NCBI RefSeq assembly: GCF_001956295.1
Contig: NZ_MRTD01000024.1
Location: forward strand, 40,906 to 104,905
Direction of reading: 5' to 3'
Source: Paenibacillus sp. FSL A5-0031
GTDB taxonomy: Bacteria; Bacillota; Bacilli; Paenibacillales; Paenibacillaceae
DNA length: 64,000 nt
Below are positions 33,554 to 39,381 of this stretch, in pieces. Positions within the stretch are counted from its first letter, which is position 1; every line of letters starts with the position of its first letter. The notes under the pieces were generated by a model. That model saw only the letters and a list, made by a program, of their open reading frames with translations, was not told the DNA's origin and searched no databases. The position numbers and the translations under genes are program-made.

Positions 33554-33584
33554 TAACCATTGGTTAGTAACCAGTGGTTACTAA
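33554..33584. promoter_or_regulatory. TetR-type operator with nested palindromes
   Basis: Two adjacent 13-bp palindromes, TAACCA-T-TGGTTA (33554-33566) and TAACCA-G-TGGTTA (33568-33580), and a 21-bp perfect palindrome (33564-33584) with arms TTAGTAACCA and TGGTTACTAA around a G. Position between the -10 and the TetR gene indicates autorepression, with two dimers likely. Confidence 0.82.
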
Positions 33585-33599
33585 TGTGAAAAGGAGTGA

Positions 33600-34244
33600 A
33601 TGAGCATCGCTACTAAAAAAGAATTACGCGCAGAGGAAACAAAACGCGCCATCATCGCCGCAGCTGAGAAGCTGTTCGGTGAACGCGGATACGATTCCGT
33701 TTCAATAAGAGAAATTGCTAAAGAAGCCAGCTGTTCTCATACTACGATCTATATTTATTTTCAGGATAAAGAAGCATTGCTTCATGCCTTGTCCATGCAG
33801 CCCTTACTGCTGTTGAAGGGTGAATTAGACACACTTGCAAAAGACGCCTTCCTATCCGCTGACGAGAAGCTTAAGCGAATGAATGATTTGTTTATTCGGT
33901 TCTGCTTAAACAACAGAAGCATGTACGCTATATTTTTTGAAGTTAAATCCTCCCGTGTCGATGAACTGGAGCCTGAGCTAGAAATCAATCGTGTGCGCAA
34001 TCAGATGTTCAACGTTATCGTCCAGCTTTTGAAAACAAATCTTAATTTGCCTGAAGGCGAGCAGCTCCTAAGCTGCTCACGCATTTATTTCTATATGCTG
34101 CGCGGGATTGTCGGCACCTATACGCATTCGGAAGAGAGTGTGGACGCCATTTTCAGCCGACTCTCCACTACCTTTGATCATGCCTTTGAAGCACTCCTTA
34201 TTGGATTCGACAAGCAGATAAACGAAAGAAGAGCTGATACATGA
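33600..34244 (+). CDS. TetR/AcrR-family repressor
   Basis: A 214-residue repressor. The N-terminal helix-turn-helix (about 11-57) is textbook: RAIIAAAEKLFGERGYDSVSIREIAKEASCSHTTIYIYFQDKEALL. The C-terminal ligand domain (about 70-205) is not recognisable by ligand. ATG at 33600 is 3 bp after AAGGAGTGA, which is close. It is preceded by a strong promoter with nested palindromic operators, so it should repress itself and the two genes downstream: its stop overlaps a 27-codon ORF, which abuts a membrane protein gene. Confidence 0.93.
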   Translation: MSIATKKELRAEETKRAIIAAAEKLFGERGYDSVSIREIAKEASCSHTTIYIYFQDKEALLHALSMQPLLLLKGELDTLAKDAFLSADEKLKRMNDLFIRFCLNNRSMYAIFFEVKSSRVDELEPELEINRVRNQMFNVIVQLLKTNLNLPEGEQLLSCSRIYFYMLRGIVGTYTHSEESVDAIFSRLSTTFDHAFEALLIGFDKQINERRADT

Positions 34245-34324
34245 CTTTTTTATTGTTTCTCTTTCTATTTATCGTCGTATGCGGCTGGCCGGATGCACGA
34301 ATTGAACGAAAGGTGGCGAAGTAA
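34241..34324 (+). CDS. 27-residue single-helix membrane peptide
   Basis: A short ORF whose ATG overlaps the TetR stop (ATGA) and whose TAA is followed at once by the ATG of the next gene. The product starts MTFLLFLFLFIVV, a membrane helix, and ends with a charged tail (ARIERKVAK). AAGAAGAG lies about 7 bp upstream. The perfect fit between two genes of one transcript, with hydrophobic then basic composition, argues that it is real, but 27 codons could arise by chance. It may also serve to couple translation of the next gene. Confidence 0.5.
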   Translation: MTFLLFLFLFIVVCGWPDARIERKVAK

Positions 34325-34921
34325 ATGCTGGCTGGACATTTTGGACTTGCGGCCATTGTAAAAGCGATGGAGCCCAAGGTACCCTTGTGGGTTCTGATGG
34401 CAAGCACGCAGCTTCTCGATATCGTATTTATCCCGCTCCTGCTCACAGGGGCAGAATCTATTGATAAAATAGGCGACGGAGGTTATGGTGAAGCTGTTAT
34501 CCATGCTGACTATACGCATTCTCTGGCTGGAGCTTTGCTAATAGCGATTGTTGCTGCTTTAATTTCATGGCGTATATGGAATAAGCGAAGTGCAGCCATC
34601 ATTGGCTCACTGGTCTTCAGCCATTGGTTGATTGACCTGCTCGTACATCGCAGCGACATGCCGCTCTTGCCCGGAAATTTCGGCGATTTCCCTCTACTCG
34701 GCTTCGGACTGTGGAAACTGCCGGCAATTAGCGCCTTATTAGAGCTGTCCCTAGTACTAGCGGGTGCCTGCCTATATATTTGGTCCATTAAGAAACGATT
34801 GGCAAAACAAAACCAAGCTGGCGCCTCTGCCCCTGTACATTCGAAACGAACCTATGGTGCAGGCTGGATCATGGCGGCATTCCTAATCCTGACATTTGCG
34901 GCCGATTATTTTTCACTCTAA
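34325..34921 (+). CDS. Multi-pass membrane protein, possibly YdjM/DUF457-like metal-dependent hydrolase
   Basis: A 198-residue protein with four or five helices. HADYTHSLAG near residue 60, SHWLIDLLVHRSDMPLLPG near 100 and an N-terminal GHFGLAA repeat the His/Asp pattern of membrane-bound metal-dependent hydrolases (YdjM/DUF457 type), but overall identity cannot be judged. The ATG directly follows the stop of the tiny ORF; AAAGGTGG is 8 bp upstream. It is the presumed target gene of the TetR repressor. The TetR context suggests a response to a small molecule, perhaps a membrane-active one. Confidence 0.7.
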   Translation: MLAGHFGLAAIVKAMEPKVPLWVLMASTQLLDIVFIPLLLTGAESIDKIGDGGYGEAVIHADYTHSLAGALLIAIVAALISWRIWNKRSAAIIGSLVFSHWLIDLLVHRSDMPLLPGNFGDFPLLGFGLWKLPAISALLELSLVLAGACLYIWSIKKRLAKQNQAGASAPVHSKRTYGAGWIMAAFLILTFAADYFSL

Positions 34922-34934
34922 AGCACAATCATAC

Positions 34935-34999
34935 AAAGCCCAAAAACTCCGCAAACCAGCCAGCAGGCTGATACGAGAGTTTTGGGCTTTTTCTTTATT
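34935..34999 (+). terminator. Terminator of the TetR operon
   Basis: AAAGCCCAAAAACTC (34935-34949) pairs with GAGTTTTGGGCTTT (34977-34990) with one bulged A, followed by TTCTTTATTT. Confidence 0.85.
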
Positions 35000-35032
35000 T
35001 TAAAATTCCGCTCATTTTCTCGATTGTTCCAC

Positions 35033-35061
35033 TTGACAAAGTATTCCATTCGAGTTACATT
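35033..35061 (+). promoter_or_regulatory. Promoter of the padR-type gene pair
   Basis: TTGACA (35033-35038), 17 bp, TACATT (35056-35061). The -10 is moderate (4 of 6). The operator repeats start 3 bp downstream. Confidence 0.72.
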
Positions 35062-35063
35062 AC

Positions 35064-35095
35064 ATATATCAAATAGATATATCAAATTGATACAT
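35064..35095. promoter_or_regulatory. Tandem operator, probably for the PadR-type repressor
   Basis: ATATATC-AAATA-GATATAT (35064-35082) is a perfect inverted repeat. It is followed by a second, imperfect one sharing its arm, ATATATC-AAATT-GATACAT, ending at 35095. Location between -10 and the regulator's ribosome binding site indicates autorepression. Confidence 0.7.
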
Positions 35096-35109
35096 TAAGG
35101 AGAACGACA

Positions 35110-35634
35110 ATGATTGAGCTTGTTACTTTAGGAATGCTGATGCAAGGAAAAATGAGCGGTTATGATATTAAAAAAATAACAGAGCAATCAATCGGAATCT
35201 TTTACAAAATGAGCTATGGAAGCCTTTACCCTGGACTTAAGCGTCTTGTGGATAGTGCATACGTGACGGAAGAAGAAACGAATGACAGCAAAAATAAAAA
35301 GATGTACAGCATCACAAGCGAAGGGCAGAAGCATTTTATGCAGTGGCTGAGAGAACCCCTTCAATCGAACAAACGGGAGTATCTCATTAAAATCTTCTTT
35401 TACGATTACCTTGATGAGCCTACGAAAAAACAAAACTTAATGGCGTATCAACAAAACATTGCGCGCAACATTGCTCAAATGGAGGCTGTTCAGTCCATCG
35501 TGTCCAAGGAGCTGGAGCAGCTCGAAGATAAAAACGCCTATTATTACCGCGTATCTGTCATGCATTACGGCTTGCATTTTTTTAAGATGGAAAATGAATT
35601 TTTAAAAAAAATAATCGAAAAAGAGGAATTCTAA
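35110..35634 (+). CDS. PadR-family transcriptional regulator
   Basis: A 174-residue repressor. The N-terminal winged helix (about 1-85) shows LGMLMQGKMSGYDIKKI and YGSLYPGLKRLVDSAYVTEEE...KKMYSITSEGQKHF, the PadR hallmark. The C-terminal half is the helical dimerisation domain seen in longer (Vir-type) PadR proteins. ATG at 35110 follows AAGGAG by 7 bp. Its stop is directly followed by the ATG of the CPBP protease gene, so the two form one operon, controlled by the operator just upstream. Confidence 0.92.
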   Translation: MIELVTLGMLMQGKMSGYDIKKITEQSIGIFYKMSYGSLYPGLKRLVDSAYVTEEETNDSKNKKMYSITSEGQKHFMQWLREPLQSNKREYLIKIFFYDYLDEPTKKQNLMAYQQNIARNIAQMEAVQSIVSKELEQLEDKNAYYYRVSVMHYGLHFFKMENEFLKKIIEKEEF

Positions 35635-36387
35635 ATGAATACAACGGACAGCTTTACAGTAAAAAGACCTATTGTTGCACTCATTCTAATCGAGCTTATG
35701 CTGATGATTTTTGTAGCCGGCGGCAGCGCCTACGTATCGATTGCTGAACTTACGCATCCACTCGCTCCATTCCTAGGCTTTATTCCGATAGCACTATTTC
35801 TAGTGATCTACATGACGGTAAAAAAACGGTGGAGCACCTTTTATTTCAGCGGTGTTTCCAAGCTTACAAAGCAGCAATGGCTTGAATATCTTCCTCTGCT
35901 GCTCGTCTTAATCGTCTTATTGATCGCCAACAAAGGCTTTCAACCCGCTTCCTTCTCATTTTTCACTTATATGCTGCTGTCACAGCTGTTCTTAGTAGGA
36001 TTTGTAGAGGAAACATTGTTCCGGGGAATGATGCTGCGGATTCTTATGCCAAAAGGTAAAACGGCTGCAATCATCGTCTCCAGCGCGTTGTTTGGTGTTA
36101 CACATGCTTTGCAGGCGCTTGGCGGCCAATCGCTAGAGGACACTCTTTTACAAATTGGATATGCGTTTATATTGGGCTTTGTATTAACGATGTTGGTCGT
36201 TCGGAACCGCACCATTCTGCTCACAATCCTTTTCCACGGCTTGCACAATTTCCTTAACTTCACAGGCAATGATCCAGGCACACATCTATACGACTATCTC
36301 GTCATCGCTATTCTTGCCATTCAATTAATCTGGCTGCTTTCTTCCTCCAAAAAAAATTCGATTAAGACAAACACCATTTACACCTAA
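35635..36387 (+). CDS. CPBP-family intramembrane metalloprotease (Abi/CAAX-like)
   Basis: A 250-residue membrane protein with about eight helices. The family motifs appear in order: FVEETLFRGMML near 122 (Glu-Glu), SSALFGVTHALQAL near 148 (His) and LFHGLHNFLNF near 200 (His). These coordinate zinc in CPBP proteases, which mature bacteriocins, process signalling proteins or give self-immunity. GAGG lies 8 bp upstream of the ATG, which abuts the PadR stop. The substrate is unknown; regulation by PadR suggests induction by an antimicrobial or membrane-active compound. Confidence 0.88.
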   Translation: MNTTDSFTVKRPIVALILIELMLMIFVAGGSAYVSIAELTHPLAPFLGFIPIALFLVIYMTVKKRWSTFYFSGVSKLTKQQWLEYLPLLLVLIVLLIANKGFQPASFSFFTYMLLSQLFLVGFVEETLFRGMMLRILMPKGKTAAIIVSSALFGVTHALQALGGQSLEDTLLQIGYAFILGFVLTMLVVRNRTILLTILFHGLHNFLNFTGNDPGTHLYDYLVIAILAIQLIWLLSSSKKNSIKTNTIYT

Positions 36388-36402
36388 TATGAAGGGCTAC
36401 GT

Positions 36403-36440
36403 GAAGAAGAAAAGCACCAACCAACCGAATGATGGTGCTT
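36403..36440 (-). terminator. Terminator between CPBP gene and secreted unknown
   Basis: AAGCACCA and TGGTGCTT pair around 13 nt. On the minus strand the stem is followed by TTTCTTCTTC; on the plus strand the tail is weaker (GAACTTCATTTT). It lies 6 bp after the stop of the minus-strand gene and may serve both. Confidence 0.68.
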
Positions 36441-36445
36441 GAACT

Positions 36446-37018
36446 TCATTTTATTGAATTAGCAATGTCCACTAAAACATAAGCTGTTACCTTATCCTCT
36501 ACACGTTTATCAACCGATAATATATATTGCAAACCATTTTTTTCAAAACGCAATACATCAAACGCTGGAGGTCTATCACCTAATGTTGGGGTCGTGCCAT
36601 AAACAGCTTTCTCTCCATTCTCTAACTCATATATGCGGATAACATTGCTTTTACGTGGGAAGCCTTTTCGGTGTCCAGAAGGATTCACCCATATCATATA
36701 ATGATTATTTGAACCTTGAAGCTCATTAAGGTACTCGATTTCAAAATAGTCGTTTACAACACCACCATGTTGATTACATCTTGCCAACTGGTGAGTAAAC
36801 GGAATTGGCGGCAGCTTAAAAGGCAATGTAATCTTCTTTCTGAAATGACGATTACATTCACTTAATGCATCTTCAACTGTTTTATAGCCACCATATTCAA
36901 AGTACATCTTTTCAAAAGGCACACGCTCGTCACTTGATGGCTTTTCGTTATAGGCATATGTAGTTGAGCCAATCATAAAAGTGAAAACAATTATAAGCAA
37001 ACTAACCCTCTTTATCAT
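36446..37018 (-). CDS. Secreted protein of unknown function
   Basis: 190 residues. A clear signal peptide (MIKRVSLLIIVFTFMIGSTTYA, cleavage about 22) precedes a small domain of about 165 residues with two Cys (ECNRHF near 55 and ARCNQHG near 80) that could form a disulfide. The C-terminal half, IRIYELENGEKAVYGTTPTL...YILSVDKRVEDKVTAYVLVDIANSI, looks like a beta-sheet domain. I do not recognise the family. ATG at 37018 follows AAGGAGG by 6 bp, so translation should be strong. It is monocistronic, flanked by terminators on both sides. Confidence 0.8.
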   Translation of the reverse strand: MIKRVSLLIIVFTFMIGSTTYAYNEKPSSDERVPFEKMYFEYGGYKTVEDALSECNRHFRKKITLPFKLPPIPFTHQLARCNQHGGVVNDYFEIEYLNELQGSNNHYMIWVNPSGHRKGFPRKSNVIRIYELENGEKAVYGTTPTLGDRPPAFDVLRFEKNGLQYILSVDKRVEDKVTAYVLVDIANSIK

Positions 37019-37184
37019 CGTTTGCCTCCTTGTAATCTTTTTTCATGTAGCCTTCCCCAAGATCACAATGTCTAACTACTCTTTTCTAGAACAACATCTA
37101 TGCGTGGGCTTCCTAGACGCACTCATGAGTGAGCATGAAAAAGCACCAGCTAAGTACATTTCAATTTAGTTCTTTGATCAAACG

Positions 37185-37231
37185 AAAAAAAACTCCCTTC
37201 TATTTGCTGAATTACACAAATAAAAGAGAGT
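37185..37231 (-). terminator. Terminator after guaA
   Basis: On the minus strand ACTCTCTTTTATTTG pairs with CAAATAGAAGGGAGT (two mismatches), followed by eight T. It is 28 bp after the guaA stop codon. Confidence 0.85.
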
Positions 37232-37258
37232 AATTTTTTGTAATCAATTAATTCCAAT

Positions 37259-38797
37259 CTATTCCCACTCGATTGTAGCAGGCGGTTTCGAAGTTACGTC
37301 GTAGACGATACGGTTAACGTTGTCTACTTCGTTGACGATACGAACGGAGATTTTCTCAAGTACATCCCAAGGGATACGTGCCCAGTCTGCTGTCATTCCG
37401 TCGATTGAAGTTACAGCGCGGATACCAACGGTGTACGAATACGTACGAGCATCGCCCATAACGCCTACGCTCTTCATGTTCGGAAGCGCAGTGAAGTACT
37501 GCCAAATTTCACGGTCAAGACCAGCTTTTGCAATTTCATCACGAAGAATCGCATCCGATTCACGAACGATATGCAGCTTGTCCTCTGTTACTTCGCCTAG
37601 GACACGAATCGCAAGACCCGGACCTGGGAATGGCTGACGCCATACGATAGCTTCTGGAAGACCACACTCTTCGCCGACTTTACGAACCTCATCCTTGAAT
37701 AGCGCTTTAAGAGGCTCGATAAGTTTAAATTTAATGTCTTCGGGCAAACCGCCAACATTGTGGTGAGACTTGATCGTTTGAGCTGTAGCTGTACCGCTCT
37801 CCACGATGTCTGTGTAAAGTGTGCCTTGTGCCAAAAATTCAAAGTCATCCAGCTTGTCCGACTCTTCTTGGAACACATAAATAAATTCGTTACCGATAAT
37901 TTTACGTTTTTGCTCTGGATCTTCTACGCCCTTCAGCTTGCCAAGGAAACGCTCTTGCGCGTCGATTTTGAGCACTTTCATATCAAATTTGCCTACGAAT
38001 GTTTCCATAACGCCTTCGGCTTCACCTTTGCGGAGCATGCCGTGGTCGATAAACATACAAGTAAGCTGATCGCCAATCGCTTTGTGAAGAAGAATAGCTA
38101 CAACAGAAGAATCTACGCCGCCGGAAAGCGCGCATAGTACTTTTTTGTCGCCAACTTCATTGCGAATATCACGAATAGCATCTTCAATGAACGATTCCAT
38201 CGTCCATGTGCCATCACAATCACAAACATTGTAAAGGAAGTTGCGAATCATTTCATTACCGAATTCAGAGTGACGAACCTCTGGGTGGAATTGAACGGCA
38301 AAGAATCCGCGGTCTGGATTGCTCATTGCTGCAACAGGAGCATGATCCGTGCTTGCATCAACTTTAAAGCCATCAGGCAGCTCGACTACGTGGTCGCCGT
38401 GGCTCATCCAAACCGTTTGAACTTTATCTAAGCCAAAGCCGATTTGCGAACCTTCCACAAATTCCACTTCTGCTTTTCCGTATTCACGTTTGCCAGCGCG
38501 CTCAACCTTACCATTAAGCTGATGTGACATCAGCTGCATACCGTAGCAAATACCGAAAATTGGAATGTTCAAATCATAAATCGCAGGGTCAACCATTGGT
38601 GAATTTTCTTCATAAACGCTTGCCGGTCCTCCCGAGAATACGATACCCTTCGGCTGTAGTTCACGGATCCGTTCTACCGACGTGTTATACGGCAATAGCT
38701 CGCTATATACGCCCAAATCACGAATACGGCGTGCAATAAGTTGGTTATATTGTCCTCCAAAATCGAGTACAACGATGATTTCATTTTGCTTAGTCAT
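37259..38797 (-). CDS. guaA: GMP synthase (glutamine-hydrolysing)
   Basis: Aminates XMP to GMP with glutamine and ATP. The 512-residue protein has an N-terminal class I glutamine amidotransferase (about 7-198, VLDFGGQYNQLI and nucleophile Cys in GICYGMQLM near 83, VQFHPEVRHSEFG with the catalytic His and Glu near 170), an ATP pyrophosphatase domain (PP-loop LSGGVDSSV near 223) and the C-terminal dimerisation domain (RIVNEVDNVNRIVYDVTSKPPATIEWE). ATG at 38797 follows GGGAGG. It has its own promoter and a leader of about 20 nt, so no riboswitch, unlike purE and pbuG nearby. Confidence 0.97.
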   Translation of the reverse strand: MTKQNEIIVVLDFGGQYNQLIARRIRDLGVYSELLPYNTSVERIRELQPKGIVFSGGPASVYEENSPMVDPAIYDLNIPIFGICYGMQLMSHQLNGKVERAGKREYGKAEVEFVEGSQIGFGLDKVQTVWMSHGDHVVELPDGFKVDASTDHAPVAAMSNPDRGFFAVQFHPEVRHSEFGNEMIRNFLYNVCDCDGTWTMESFIEDAIRDIRNEVGDKKVLCALSGGVDSSVVAILLHKAIGDQLTCMFIDHGMLRKGEAEGVMETFVGKFDMKVLKIDAQERFLGKLKGVEDPEQKRKIIGNEFIYVFQEESDKLDDFEFLAQGTLYTDIVESGTATAQTIKSHHNVGGLPEDIKFKLIEPLKALFKDEVRKVGEECGLPEAIVWRQPFPGPGLAIRVLGEVTEDKLHIVRESDAILRDEIAKAGLDREIWQYFTALPNMKSVGVMGDARTYSYTVGIRAVTSIDGMTADWARIPWDVLEKISVRIVNEVDNVNRIVYDVTSKPPATIEWE

Positions 38798-38825
38798 TAC
38801 CGAGCCTCCCTCAAATTATGTAGTA

Positions 38826-38855
38826 ATTATATATAAGGCTGTTTAAGCGAGTCAA
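38826..38855 (-). promoter_or_regulatory. Sigma-A promoter of guaA
   Basis: On the minus strand TTGACT (38850-38855), 18 bp, then a perfect TATAAT (38826-38831). The expected transcript start is about 20 nt before the ATG. No CGAA-type PurBox pair was seen upstream. Confidence 0.8.
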
Positions 38856-39113
38856 GGCAAAGCGGAGTGACAATTCATTGAAGTAAAAATGTAACCGCTT
38901 ATCTGCTTGATTATAGGCATATAAATAGAATGTTATTTAATGTGCCAAGTCATACGGAATAGTTGAAAAAATTTGAGCAGCTGCAGGCTGCTGCTTCATT
39001 TCATCCACCCTTTTTTCATGCGGCTGCCTAAGTTAAAGTCAGATTATATAGTAAAAATGCTTGGTAATTGTGCAACTAAGCTCATTACGACAGTTTCAAC
39101 AGCTGCTTGAGAC
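38856..39113. other. Intergenic stretch upstream of guaA, no gene seen
   Basis: AT-rich, without a supported ORF, terminator or clear promoter other than that of guaA. The repeat array described next occupies the remainder of this 584-bp gap. Confidence 0.5.
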
Positions 39114-39295
39114 ATTAACGGGAAAAGCTCCTTTTAAAATGTCTCTTAATGAGCTTTTCAGCAAATTAACAGAAAAAACTCCCGTTAATTCTCGAGAAAT
39201 AGCCATCATCAGCCAAATCATCAACAATTAACGGGAGAAATTCCTTCTATTGCAGAAAAAGCTCAAAGGTACACCATATTAACGGTAGTTTTTCC
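39114..39295. repeat. Four degenerate 18-bp ATTAACGGGA-type repeats with a 51/62/51 bp period
   Basis: Starts at 39114, 39165, 39227 and 39278: ATTAACGGGAAAAGCTCC, ATTAACAGAAAAAACTCC, ATTAACGGGAGAAATTCC, ATTAACGGTAGTTTTTCC. The second copy runs into CCCGTTAAT, an inverted copy of the same core, so it can form a hairpin. No cas-like genes or coding potential accompany it. It resembles dispersed noncoding repeats that I recall from Paenibacillus genomes, but that memory is unverified. Confidence 0.7.
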
Positions 39296-39381
39296 AGCTA
39301 AACTGCGTTTCATGTTTCGTTATATAAATCGACTTAAAGCTTAGCCCTTTAGGAGCCAAAATGTATCATCGTCTCCTGCAA

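Noticed and set aside
37120..37131. 12-bp palindrome CACTCATGAGTG
   Set aside because: Single short palindrome with no promoter context; likely chance.
38798..38990. PurBox pair for guaA
   Set aside because: No CGAA/TTCG pair with the right spacing was found upstream of the guaA promoter.
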